Origin: Sedimenticola sp.
Lineage (GTDB): Bacteria; Pseudomonadota; Gammaproteobacteria; Chromatiales; Chromatiaceae
DNA: 64,000 nucleotides
Assembly: GCA_027068915.1 (NCBI GenBank)
Contig: JAMOLT010000010.1
Location: 62,001-126,000, forward strand
Reading direction: 5' to 3'
Shown here: positions 19,440 to 28,547 of the stretch, piece by piece
How positions within the stretch are numbered: position 1 is the stretch's first letter
How the letters are laid out: each line of letters starts with the position of its first letter
Position numbers and translations under genes: made by a program
The notes under the pieces: generated by a model
What the model saw: only the letters and a program-made list of their open reading frames with translations
Told to the model about the DNA's origin: nothing
Database searches by the model: none

Positions 19440-21164
19440 TCAAGTACGCCGTAACAACTTGAGCAGGGATGCCAACTTTTTGGTGTTGAGCACATCCCCT
19501 TTTTCCAGCCAGCCCCGCCGCGCCTGGGCGACACCATAGCGCAGGGAATGCAACTGGCCGATGCTGTGGGCATCGGTGGAAATCACCACTTTGAGCCCGC
19601 GCTCTTTCGCCATGCGGCAGTGCACGTCGTTGAGGTCCAGCCGCTGGGGCTGCGCATTCAGTTCCAGGTAGCAGCCCCGCTCCAGCGCCGCATCCATGAC
19701 CTGCTCCATGTCCAGACGGCAGGCGGTACGCTTGCCGATGAGGCGCGCCGTGGGATGCGCCAGGATATTGAGATTCGGATTGTCCATGGCGCGAATGACC
19801 CGTTCGGTCTGCTTCTGCTCGGACAGCCCGAAGGCAGAATGTATGGCCCCCAGGCAGATGTCCAGCCGCTGCAACACCCGATCAGGCATATCCAGGGAAC
19901 CGTCTTCGAGGATATCCACTTCCAGCCCTTTCAGCAGGCGGATGCCCTTGAGTTTCTCATTGAGGCTGTCGATGGCATCGCAATGCGCCAGCAGTTCATC
20001 GGGAGAGAGCCCCCGCGCCACCCGCAGGTGGTGGCTGTGCTCGGTGATGGCCAGGTAGTCATGACCCAGCGCCCAGGCCGCTTTCACCATGGCTTCCAGG
20101 GAAGCTTGGCCATCACTGCGCGTGGTGTGGCAATGCAGATCGCCCCGCAAGTCGTTTTCGACGATCAGCTTGGGGAGGCGGCCTTCGGCGGCGGCTTCCA
20201 GTTCCCCCCGCTTCTCGCGCAGCTCGGGCTCCATCCACTGCAATCCCATCTGATCATAGATTTCCTTTTCTGTGCGCCCCGCGATGCGCTTGCCCTGCTT
20301 GTCGAAGATGCCGTATTCATTGACTTTCAGCCCCCGCTGCACGCCCATCACCCGCACGGCGATATTGTGCGCCTTGCTGCCGGTGAAATAATGCCAGGCG
20401 GCGCCAAAGCTGACTTGCGGCACGACGCGCAAATCCACCTGCAGTCCCGTGCGCAACACCACGGTCGAACGGGTATGGCCCTTGGAAATCACCCGTTCAA
20501 CCGCTTCGAACGCAGCAAAGGCATCCATCACTTTCGAATCTTTCGCAGCGCTGACCAGGATATCCAGGTCGCCCACGGTTTCCCGGCGGCGGCGGTAACT
20601 GCCAGCCATCTCCACCTGCTTCACGCCAGGCTGTTTCCGCAGATAAGCCACCAGCTGCTCGGCAACATCCTCCACTTCAGCCCACAGAAAACGCCGGATA
20701 CGTTGCTGCAGATCATGCAGCTCGCGCAGGATATTCTGTTCTGTCTTTTGCCCAAAACCGGGCAGTTGCCGCACCAGCCCCTGGCGCGCCGCCTTTTCCA
20801 GCTCGTTCACGTCATGGATATGCAGATAGTCACGCAGCAGTTTCAGGCGTTTTGGCCCCAACCCCGGCACCTGAAGCAAGTCGACTACGCCCGGTGAAAC
20901 CGATGCCTCCAGTTGACGGAGCTTGTGCAGGGATCCCGTGGTGACGATCTCACGGATCTTGGCGGCCAGATCCTTGCCGATGGTGGGCAAGGCTTCGAGA
21001 GGTTCACCCTGCTCCACCATCTCCGCCAGGCTGCGCGAAAGTCCCTGCACCATGCGCGCCGCATTGCGATAGGCGCGTACGCGAAAGGGGTTTTCATCCT
21101 GGATCTCGAGAAGATCGGCAATGCGATTGAAGATGGCCGCAATTTCCGCATTGGTGGCGGCCAT
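19440..21164 (-). CDS. polX: DNA polymerase/3'-5' exonuclease PolX
   Basis: A family X DNA polymerase of 574 residues, acting in base-excision gap filling. N-terminal helix-hairpin-helix segments (LPTIGKDLAAKI; LLQVPGLGPKRLKLL; QLPGFGQKTEQN) are followed by the polymerase palm with GSYRRRRETVGDLDILV, whose two Asp bind metal. The C-terminal PHP phosphoesterase domain contains DLHCHTTRSDGQ, ITEHSHH and the late STDAHS, giving the exonuclease activity. Length is typical of bacterial PolX. It ends the leftward run queA-tgt-small membrane protein-polX. Confidence 0.95.
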   Translation of the reverse strand: MAATNAEIAAIFNRIADLLEIQDENPFRVRAYRNAARMVQGLSRSLAEMVEQGEPLEALPTIGKDLAAKIREIVTTGSLHKLRQLEASVSPGVVDLLQVPGLGPKRLKLLRDYLHIHDVNELEKAARQGLVRQLPGFGQKTEQNILRELHDLQQRIRRFLWAEVEDVAEQLVAYLRKQPGVKQVEMAGSYRRRRETVGDLDILVSAAKDSKVMDAFAAFEAVERVISKGHTRSTVVLRTGLQVDLRVVPQVSFGAAWHYFTGSKAHNIAVRVMGVQRGLKVNEYGIFDKQGKRIAGRTEKEIYDQMGLQWMEPELREKRGELEAAAEGRLPKLIVENDLRGDLHCHTTRSDGQASLEAMVKAAWALGHDYLAITEHSHHLRVARGLSPDELLAHCDAIDSLNEKLKGIRLLKGLEVDILEDGSLDMPDRVLQRLDICLGAIHSAFGLSEQKQTERVIRAMDNPNLNILAHPTARLIGKRTACRLDMEQVMDAALERGCYLELNAQPQRLDLNDVHCRMAKERGLKVVISTDAHSIGQLHSLRYGVAQARRGWLEKGDVLNTKKLASLLKLLRRT

Positions 21165-21205
21165 GGGATCAGCTCATCCTGTCAACGAGAATGATCACCG
21201 GAAAC

Positions 21206-21436
21206 TCAATTCTTGCTTCGCGACAGCAAACCAAGCGCCAGTCCCGCCAGTATCAATACCCCGCCGACCAGCGCCGTCTTGATCGATATGCTCTTGAGGG
21301 TTTGCAGAGAAAGCATCTCCAGCACATACAGAATCGCCCCTCCCGCGATGACCACCACGACGATGGCGATAATGATCTTGAGGGTGGCGGCCATCCCCCA
21401 GCCGGGAGCGGGTGAATCATTGAAATCCTGTGCCAC
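21206..21436 (-). CDS. Small two-helix membrane protein of unknown function
   Basis: A 76-residue protein starting at GTG (21436-21434), with a strong AAGGAG eight bases upstream. Two hydrophobic segments are visible: about residues 17-42 (LKIIIAIVVVVIAGGAILYV) and 54-70 (TALVGGVLILAGLALGL). It ends with a basic tail RSKN. It lies 12 bp after tgt and 41 bp before polX on the same strand. Many relatives have yajC at this spot after tgt, but this protein lacks the YajC pattern. I do not recognise the family. Confidence 0.75.
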   Translation of the reverse strand: MAQDFNDSPAPGWGMAATLKIIIAIVVVVIAGGAILYVLEMLSLQTLKSISIKTALVGGVLILAGLALGLLSRSKN

Positions 21437-21448
21437 GATAGTTTCTCC

Positions 21449-22561
<1,113 letters not shown>

Positions 22562-22614
22562 TTACCCCAATGACGTGAAATCAATCGGCAATACCATGAT
22601 TTATAAGATATATT

Positions 22615-22782
22615 CATCGGTTCTCCGGTTGAATAATGCCAGCGACGTGCCTGGCATTGAGGAGTATCAATGCGTCCCCATATGAACTATTGGAGAATGA
22701 TGACGTACTGAAGCATTCAGTATACTCCTCCATCCTCCTTTGGTGGAATTTTGGGCGCGGCATCCCCTGCCGCGCCTTTTTT
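22615..22782 (+). ncRNA. Candidate small RNA with intrinsic terminator (tgt-queA gap)
   Basis: This strand carries no credible gene yet ends in a strong rightward intrinsic terminator: GGCGCGGCA (22754-22762) with TGCCGCGCC (22768-22776), loop of 5, then six T. Upstream are two perfect hairpins, AATGCCAG/CTGGCATT (22635-22642, 22651-22658) and TACTGAA/TTCAGTA (22706-22712, 22716-22722). A single-stranded C/T-rich stretch at 22725-22741 (CTCCTCCATCCTCCTTT) is complementary to Shine-Dalgarno sequences. AT-rich DNA at 22600-22614 could be its -10 region. The 5' end is a guess. Confidence 0.42.
22754..22782 (+). terminator. Intrinsic terminator of rightward transcription
   Basis: A nine-pair G+C stem, a five-base loop and TTTTTT (22777-22782). 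It points away from tgt and against queA, so neither neighbouring gene explains it. Confidence 0.75.
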
Positions 22783-23803
22783 ATGTCCGCGATCTTCCCG
22801 CGAGAAACATGGCATCCCCGTAGCTGAAGAAGCGGTATTGCTGCGCTACCGCATGACGGTAGGCCGCCATTACCCTGTCATAACCGGCGAAAGCGCACAC
22901 CAGCATCAACAACGTGGACTCCGGCAGGTGAAAATTGGTCAACAGCGCGTCCACCACCTTGAACTGGTAGCCGGGGGTAATAAACAGCCGCGTATCTCCT
23001 TCATACGGTGCGAGACTGCCACCAGCCGCTGCTGTTTCCAGGCTGCGCACACTGGTGGTTCCCACGGCAACTACTCGCCCGCCATGGCGCCGGGCGCGGG
23101 CTATCTTGTCGCACACCTCTTCAGAGACCTGCAGCCATTCTGCATGCATGACATGATCGGAAAGGCTTTCCACGCGAACCGGCTGAAAGGTTCCGGCGCC
23201 CACATGCAGGGTGACCCTGGCGGTGTCGATACCAAGCTCCTGGAGCCGTGACAACAGCGCTTCATCAAAATGCAGGCCAGCCGTGGGCGCGGCTACAGAT
23301 CCCTCCCGGGCCGCATACACGGTTTGATAACGGGATTCATCGAACGACTCATCATCCCGGCGGATGTAGGGTGGCAATGGCATATGCCCATGCGCCGCCA
23401 TCAGCGCGGTGAATTCCATGCCCTGAATGGACAAGATGAACATGTCTCCCTGCCGGCCTTCCACGGTAAGCCATGTTTCTGCCACGGCGATCCGGCTGCC
23501 AGGCCTGGGGGATTTGCTGGCGCGGATCTGCGCCAGCGCCCTGTCTTCGGGCAGCAGCCGCTCCAGCAGAATTTCCACCTTCCCTCCTGATTCCTTGCGC
23601 CCGAATAGGCGCGCGGCCATGACCCTGGTGTCGTTGAACACCAGCAGGTCATTCTTTTGCAAAAACCGGGGGAAATCGGAAAATCGCCGATCGAGCAACC
23701 CCGTCTGATCCAGCACCAGCAAGCGGCTGTCGGTACGGTGTGCCGCCGGATACTGGGCGATCAGCGCTTCGGGTAGTGTGTAGGAAAAATCCGAGGTTTG
23801 CAT
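22781..23803 (-). CDS. queA: S-adenosylmethionine:tRNA ribosyltransferase-isomerase
   Basis: Transfers and isomerises the ribose of SAM onto 7-aminomethyl-7-deazaguanine in tRNA, giving epoxyqueuosine. The 340 residues cover the family: N-terminal FSYTLPEALIAQYP, NDTRVMAARLFGRK, the SVAAPTAGLHF motif, TLHVGAGTFQPVR and VGTTSVRSLE. The ATG at 23803 fits family starts. It is followed by tgt, the preceding step of the same pathway. The 3' end lies within two bases of the T-tract of the opposite-strand terminator. Confidence 0.96.
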   Translation of the reverse strand: MQTSDFSYTLPEALIAQYPAAHRTDSRLLVLDQTGLLDRRFSDFPRFLQKNDLLVFNDTRVMAARLFGRKESGGKVEILLERLLPEDRALAQIRASKSPRPGSRIAVAETWLTVEGRQGDMFILSIQGMEFTALMAAHGHMPLPPYIRRDDESFDESRYQTVYAAREGSVAAPTAGLHFDEALLSRLQELGIDTARVTLHVGAGTFQPVRVESLSDHVMHAEWLQVSEEVCDKIARARRHGGRVVAVGTTSVRSLETAAAGGSLAPYEGDTRLFITPGYQFKVVDALLTNFHLPESTLLMLVCAFAGYDRVMAAYRHAVAQQYRFFSYGDAMFLAGRSRT

Positions 23804-23837
23804 AGGGGCGGGATTTTAACAGGAATCAAACCAACAC

Positions 23838-23865
23838 TTGCCACAAATCATTTTGCGGTTATACT
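23838..23865 (+). promoter_or_regulatory. Promoter of tRNA-Leu
   Basis: TTGCCA (23838-23843), a 16-bp spacer and TATACT (23860-23865) resemble a sigma-70 promoter. The expected start near 23872 lies just upstream of the mature tRNA 5' end at 23878. Confidence 0.7.
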
Positions 23866-23877
23866 TCTGTGCCTACT

Positions 23878-23964
23878 GCCGGGGTGGTGAAATTGGTAGA
23901 CACGATGGATTCAAAATCCATTGGCCGCAAGGCCGTGCCGGTTCAAGTCCGGCCCTCGGTACCA
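23878..23964 (+). tRNA. tRNA-Leu (CAA)
   Basis: An 87-nt class II tRNA with encoded CCA. The acceptor stem pairs GCCGGGG with CCTCGGT. The anticodon arm is ATGGA-TTCAAAA-TCCAT, giving anticodon CAA (reads UUG). A long variable arm (GGCCGCAAGGCC) and the T arm GCCGG-TTCAAGT-CCGGC follow. It has its own promoter and a terminator six bases after CCA. Confidence 0.97.
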
Positions 23965-23969
23965 TATTG

Positions 23970-24004
23970 AAAAAGCGATTCAGCAACACTGGATCGCTTT
24001 TTTT
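23970..24004 (+). terminator. Intrinsic terminator of tRNA-Leu
   Basis: A perfect 10-bp stem AAAAAGCGAT (23970-23979) with ATCGCTTTTT (23993-24002), then more T to 24004. It argues that the next gene starts downstream of it. Confidence 0.88.
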
Positions 24005-24097
24005 CTCGGGAAGCAGCTACAGAAAATCGATTGCTGTACAACTGATCATTATCCTCCTGCTACAATTGTCATCCACCACCAATTCCTTTTCCACAAA

Positions 24098-24706
24098 GTG
24101 CTGAGACTCCGTCAGAAAAAGCTTCTTCCCAAACTGATTTTTGCAGTATTTGCAGTGGCTGTTTTTATTGCCAGCTATTACCTGGGAAACCAGTACGCCC
24201 GCCCACTGGCCACAGATACAAACGCCGCCGTTCTGCCCGAGCCGGTAATGATCCGGTCATTCCATCTCACAGACAAGAACGGCCGGCCCTTTACACAGCA
24301 ATCTTTAGAAAATTTCTGGAATTTCCTGATCATCGGTAACTTGCAGGATGCAGGTTGTGATAGTCTGCTGCGGACATATGTAATGGCATGGAACAACCTT
24401 GCACACAAACCGGAACTACAGAAAAAAACCCGGGTGGTGTTCATCCATACAGGCCCTCCTGTAAAAAAGCCGGAGCAATTGAAACAGGCCATAGAATTCT
24501 ATAACCCGGCATTTACCGCCACCTTTGGTGCAGAGAAAGAAATATACGCCCTTGGCCAGCAGATTGGCCTGTACCATGAAGCCACATCCTGCAACCTGGA
24601 CAGCAGCGTGGTCGCACTAATCAGCCCAGACAGGTATTTGCTGGCTTTGTTTACCGGTATGACGAATCCCGCTGACATCGCCGGGGATCTGCAATATTTT
24701 AATTGA
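24098..24706 (+). CDS. SCO1/SenC-like membrane-anchored protein lacking metal ligands
   Basis: From the GTG at 24098 the product is 202 residues: a membrane anchor (about 11-30, LPKLIFAVFAVAVFIASYYL) and an outward thioredoxin-like domain. It follows the SCO pattern (HLTDKNGRPFTQQSLENFW, then a strand FLIIGNLQDAGCDSLL, and near the end LFTGMTNPADIAGDL). SCO proteins bind copper with CxxxC plus a late His. Here only one Cys of the first motif remains, and the late His position reads NLDSS. It is therefore a degenerate relative, perhaps structural or redox-inactive. The frame is open upstream through the tRNA terminator, so the longer start is unlikely. The chosen start has no clear ribosome site. 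psd begins 7 bp after the stop. Confidence 0.6.
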   Translation: MLRLRQKKLLPKLIFAVFAVAVFIASYYLGNQYARPLATDTNAAVLPEPVMIRSFHLTDKNGRPFTQQSLENFWNFLIIGNLQDAGCDSLLRTYVMAWNNLAHKPELQKKTRVVFIHTGPPVKKPEQLKQAIEFYNPAFTATFGAEKEIYALGQQIGLYHEATSCNLDSSVVALISPDRYLLALFTGMTNPADIAGDLQYFN

Positions 24707-24713
24707 GAATTTC

Positions 24714-25634
24714 ATGCAACCAGGATTGAAAGACAAATTCCTCACCACCGCATTGAAGATACTGCCTCAGCACCTGTTGGCGGCGGGCATGTACCGGATT
24801 ACCCGCAGCACCTGGAGACCATTCAAAAACATGCTCATCCGGGAGGCGGTTTCCCGCTATGCGGTAGACATGTTTGAAGCTGAAAATCCCAGCCCCTCGA
24901 GCTACCCTTCTTTCAACGCTTTTTTTACCCGGGCACTGAAAGCCGATGCGCGCCCCATTGCCCACCAGCCAGATGCCATTGCCTGCCCCTGCGACGGCAA
25001 GGTCAGCCAGGTTGGGCACATCAAGCAAGGAAAACTGATCCAGGCCAAGGGACACGACTTCGGACTGCTGGAGCTGCTTGGCGGCGATGAGGAGTTAAGT
25101 GATACCTTTGCCGGCGGGGCCTATTCCACCATTTATCTGTCTCCCCGGGACTATCACCGGGTACACATGCCCTTGAGTGGCCGGCTGCGGGGCATGATAT
25201 TTGTTCCCGGCGACCTGTTCAGCGTTAGTGAGGCAACTGCACAGCTGGTGCCGAATCTGTTTGCCCGCAATGAGCGATTGATCTGTGGATTTGATACAGC
25301 GGCCGGCCCCATGCTGGTCATTCTGGTCGGAGCCATTTTTGTTGGCAGCATGGAAACAGTGTGGGCTGGCGAGGTAACCGGCCCAAAGAACAGCCCTTCA
25401 ACCTGGCTGTACGAAAAAGATCATAATATATTCCTGAAGAAAGGCGAGGAAATGGGGCGCTTCAACATGGGTTCCACCGTCATTACCTTGTTCCCCAGAA
25501 ATCGCATCAACTGGGACAAGGCATTCACGCCTGGCGTCAAGGTACGCATGGGGCAACGCATCGGAAGCATCAGGCGTTCTTCAAGGAAAAGGTCAGCACA
25601 TCATCCAGAGCCACCTCACCCTGCTGCAACATAA
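24714..25634 (+). CDS. psd: Phosphatidylserine decarboxylase proenzyme
   Basis: Makes phosphatidylethanolamine from phosphatidylserine at the inner membrane. The protein self-cleaves to a pyruvoyl enzyme. Seen: N-terminal FNAFFTRALK, CPCDGKVSQ, YHRVHMPLSG, VGAIFVGSMETVW and the cleavage motif GST in FNMGSTVITLF, where the family usually has LGST. The 306 residues are slightly long because the last 20 run as a basic, His/Pro-rich tail over the end of the convergent epmA (65 bp overlap). It follows the SCO-like gene by 7 bp, so the two are probably co-transcribed. Confidence 0.94.
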   Translation: MQPGLKDKFLTTALKILPQHLLAAGMYRITRSTWRPFKNMLIREAVSRYAVDMFEAENPSPSSYPSFNAFFTRALKADARPIAHQPDAIACPCDGKVSQVGHIKQGKLIQAKGHDFGLLELLGGDEELSDTFAGGAYSTIYLSPRDYHRVHMPLSGRLRGMIFVPGDLFSVSEATAQLVPNLFARNERLICGFDTAAGPMLVILVGAIFVGSMETVWAGEVTGPKNSPSTWLYEKDHNIFLKKGEEMGRFNMGSTVITLFPRNRINWDKAFTPGVKVRMGQRIGSIRRSSRKRSAHHPEPPHPAAT

Positions 25635-26520
25635 GCAGACGATCCAGCCCCAGCGCCACGCCAGCGCAGTCCGGCAAACCCGACTCAAGGGCTTCCAGCA
25701 GATTCTCGTCTACAGGCAGTTGCGCCAGACCATGCTGTTGGCGCTGGCGATTCTCGATCTCAAACCGCTTCCGCTGCTCAGCAGCATCGGTCAGTTCGTG
25801 AAAACCGTTTGCCAGCTCCACCCCTCGATAGTACAGCTCGAAGCGGCTGGCAACACGCTCGTCTTCGGAGCTCAGGCGCGCCAGCGATGCCTGGCTGGCT
25901 GGATAATCGTAGACGAAAGTCAGCCCCTGTGCGCCCAATGTCGGCTCAATCACCAGGCTCATAAGCAAATCCAGCCATTGATCCCGGTACTCAAGATTGC
26001 AGGTTTCGATTCCATGCATCTTTGCTGCATCTTCCAGCTGCGGGATTTGGGCCTGCAGGGGATTCCAGCCGAATGTCCGTTCGAACAGCGCAACATAGCT
26101 GATCTTTTCCACCCCTGGCTCTTCTCCCAGGCAGGCATATACCAGGTCAGCCACTTCCTTCATGAGACCATGGTGGCCCAGGCCCGGCCGATACCATTCC
26201 AGCAAGGTAAACTCGGGGTTGTGCCTGGAACCATATTCCCCGTCCCGAAACACCTGGGCTATCTGGTAGATGGGGCCGCTACCGGCCGCCAGCAGCCGCT
26301 TCATGGCAAACTCCGGCGAAGTTTGCAGAAACAGATCCAGCCCTTGCGGATACCCGGGGCCGGTATAGCGCGTATGCAAGGGCTCGATAGAAGGATCTGT
26401 ACCGGCCGCCTGGCTAAGTATCGGCGTACAGACCTCCATAACTCCTCTATGGTGAAAAAACTGCCTGACAGCAGCCAGCAGCTGCGCCCTGGCCAGCAGC
26501 TTTTCTTTCGTTGGTTTCAA
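25570..26520 (-). CDS. epmA: Elongation factor P--(R)-beta-lysine ligase EpmA
   Basis: Attaches (R)-beta-lysine to the conserved Lys of EF-P. It is a truncated class II lysyl-tRNA synthetase lacking the anticodon domain. The 316 residues contain motif 2-like [20 protein letters not shown] and the motif 3-like [12 protein letters not shown]. The ATG overlaps the efp stop by 4 bp (ATGA), so efp and epmA form one operon. The modification partner epmB is transcribed divergently from the other side of efp. Confidence 0.95.
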   Translation of the reverse strand: MKPTKEKLLARAQLLAAVRQFFHHRGVMEVCTPILSQAAGTDPSIEPLHTRYTGPGYPQGLDLFLQTSPEFAMKRLLAAGSGPIYQIAQVFRDGEYGSRHNPEFTLLEWYRPGLGHHGLMKEVADLVYACLGEEPGVEKISYVALFERTFGWNPLQAQIPQLEDAAKMHGIETCNLEYRDQWLDLLMSLVIEPTLGAQGLTFVYDYPASQASLARLSSEDERVASRFELYYRGVELANGFHELTDAAEQRKRFEIENRQRQQHGLAQLPVDENLLEALESGLPDCAGVALGLDRLLMLQQGEVALDDVLTFSLKNA

Positions 26521-27086
26521 TCCTTTACACGATTGATGTACTCGCCTTTGCGGGTATCCACCTTGACCTTTTCACCAATCTGCACAAACAGGGGCACCCG
26601 CACCACTGCACCTGTTTCCAGAGTGGCGGGCTTGCCGCCACCACCGGAGGTATCACCCTTGAGACCCGGGTCTGTATCTGTTATTTCCAGCACCACAAAA
26701 TTTGGCGCTTCGACCAGGATGGGAGCATCATTCCACAGGGTTACGTTGCAAATATCCTGATCCTTGATCCATTTGACCGACTCCCCCATGGCACTGGCAT
26801 CCACCTGGTACTGTTCAAAGCTGTCATTGTCCATGAAATACCAGTATTCGCCATCATTGTAGAGATACTGCAAATCCCGGTCCATTACATCAGCAGCCTC
26901 TACCGACTCACCGGACTTGAATGTTTTTTCCAGTACCCGCCCGGTTTTCAGGTTGCGCAGCTTGACACGATTGAACGCCTGCCCTTTACCGGGTTTGACG
27001 AATTCATTTTCAATGATCACACAGGGGTCGCCATCCAGAAGCAGCTTGAGTCCGCCACGAAATTCGTTTGTACTATAGGTTGCCAT
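26517..27086 (-). CDS. efp: Translation elongation factor P
   Basis: Rescues ribosomes stalled at polyproline stretches. The 189 residues from the ATG at 27086 ([16 protein letters not shown]) match the three-barrel family. The modified Lys lies in [11 protein letters not shown], and the C-terminus has [16 protein letters not shown] longer frame to 27134 reaches into the promoter gap and is not conserved. It is translationally coupled to epmA and divergent from epmB with 68 bp between. Confidence 0.97.
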   Translation of the reverse strand: MATYSTNEFRGGLKLLLDGDPCVIIENEFVKPGKGQAFNRVKLRNLKTGRVLEKTFKSGESVEAADVMDRDLQYLYNDGEYWYFMDNDSFEQYQVDASAMGESVKWIKDQDICNVTLWNDAPILVEAPNFVVLEITDTDPGLKGDTSGGGGKPATLETGAVVRVPLFVQIGEKVKVDTRKGEYINRVKD

Positions 27087-27154
27087 GTTGCCCTCGTATT
27101 GCGCCGCAGGAACCCGGTAACAGTTTTCCCACAAGCTTTCTGAAAAAAACGCCT

Positions 27155-28177
27155 ATGATACCTCTTTCCTCCATTCCCTTGAAAACTGAAAGCTGGCAAC
27201 AGCAGCTGGGCAATGCCTATTGCCACATCAGGGAGCTTCTTGCCGATCTTGCGCTGTCCGAGCATTATAGCCCGGAGATGGAGTTGGCCGCAGAAGCATT
27301 CCACTTTCAGGTTCCCCGCTATTTTGCGGCATTGATGAAGAAGGGTGACATTCACGACCCCCTGCTGCTGCAGGTGCTGCCGAGGGCAGCCGAGCTGCAG
27401 CATAGAGCCGGCTTCACGCCGGATCCCCTGGGCGACCAGGATGCCCACGAGGGCAACGGCATTCTGCACAAATACCATGGCCGCGTGCTGCTCATCACAA
27501 CGGGAGCCTGCGCCATCAACTGCCGTTACTGTTTTCGCCGCCATTTCCCCTATGCCAGCCACCAAGCACGGAAAAGCCAGTGGCAGCCAGCACTACAACA
27601 CCTGCAACAGGATTCTGCTATCCACGAGGTCATTCTGAGCGGTGGCGACCCCCTGAGTCTCGGCAATACCCGGCTGCAGTTTCTCATGGAAGCACTGGAA
27701 AAAATTCCACATATTCAGCGCCTGCGCATACACACCCGCTTGCCTGTGGTGCTTCCCTCGCGGATAGACCAGCCACTCGTAGAGATTCTCGGTAATACCA
27801 CCCTGGCCACCAGTATGGTCATTCATGCCAACCACCCACGGGAACTGACGGCAAAAATGGAGCAGGCGCTCTACCCTCTGCGCCGGGCCGGCATCACCCT
27901 GCTCAATCAGTCTGTACTACTGAAGGGCGTCAACAACAGCGCACCCACCCAGGTTCGATTGTGCGAATCCCTGTATTCCATGGGAATCCTGCCATATTAC
28001 CTGCACCAGCTCGACCAGGTACAGGGAGCAGCGCACTTTGCCGTGGATGACCAGACCGCTCTGGACTTGCACAAAAGCATGGAGCAACAGCTACCTGGGT
28101 ATCTGCTGCCCCGGCTGGTGCGCGAGATACCAGGCGCCAGGAGCAAGCAGACGTTGCTCCGATCACAAAACCAATAA
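27155..28177 (+). CDS. epmB: EF-P beta-lysylation protein EpmB (lysine 2,3-aminomutase)
   Basis: A radical SAM, PLP-dependent enzyme converting L-lysine to (R)-beta-lysine for EF-P modification. The 340 residues start MIPLSSIPLKTESWQ. The radical SAM cluster motif is CAINCRYCFRRHFPY, followed by EVILSGGDPL and the late LHQLDQVQGAAHF. It lacks the long extra domains of clostridial lysine 2,3-aminomutase. With efp and epmA it makes a complete modification set, apart from the hydroxylase EpmC, which is not here. Confidence 0.95.
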   Translation: MIPLSSIPLKTESWQQQLGNAYCHIRELLADLALSEHYSPEMELAAEAFHFQVPRYFAALMKKGDIHDPLLLQVLPRAAELQHRAGFTPDPLGDQDAHEGNGILHKYHGRVLLITTGACAINCRYCFRRHFPYASHQARKSQWQPALQHLQQDSAIHEVILSGGDPLSLGNTRLQFLMEALEKIPHIQRLRIHTRLPVVLPSRIDQPLVEILGNTTLATSMVIHANHPRELTAKMEQALYPLRRAGITLLNQSVLLKGVNNSAPTQVRLCESLYSMGILPYYLHQLDQVQGAAHFAVDDQTALDLHKSMEQQLPGYLLPRLVREIPGARSKQTLLRSQNQ

Positions 28178-28547
28178 AAATGATTACTCCATGAACATAC
28201 CGAGTTTCCCCATGAATTGCACCTGAGCCACAAAGCGCCCTTGCGGAAAAATATCGGACATTTAATGGTTAATCAGCAACTTACAGAAACATCATGCTTT
28301 TTCTGGCACCATCATTGCATGAAGACTGGTTGAAGGCAGAGCCGTCGGGGTACGCCATGGAACTTGATTTCATATATAATAAATATTCTTTAGTGCTTGG
28401 AATAAAAGCATTTTTAGGCGATATTTACTCTTCTGGCAATCAATATTATTGTTCAGAGCAAAAACTGCTTAAGAACGTCTCTGCTTTGCCCATAGGGGAA
28501 ATAGGCAGAGCATCGAATGCGCCAAGGGACAGTGACACCGGAATAAC
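28178..28547 (+). promoter_or_regulatory. Leader and promoter region of the FimX operon
   Basis: These 370 bases have no supported gene. They are clearly more AT-rich than the neighbours and contain a sigma-54 promoter at 28304-28319. A 98-codon frame (28294-28590) overlaps both the promoter and the next gene and looks spurious. The untranslated leader would be about 220 nt. Confidence 0.6.
28304..28319 (+). promoter_or_regulatory. Sigma-54 (RpoN) promoter
   Basis: TGGCAC (28304-28309), five bases, TTGCA (28315-28319). The invariant GG and GC are exactly ten bases apart, as the -24/-12 consensus requires. It points to the operon at 28548-32543. Pilus and motility genes are commonly RpoN-dependent. 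Confidence 0.75.

Noticed and set aside
22636-22827. A 63-codon frame over the candidate small RNA
   Set aside because: It has no ribosome site, runs through the intrinsic terminator into queA, and lacks any recognisable feature.
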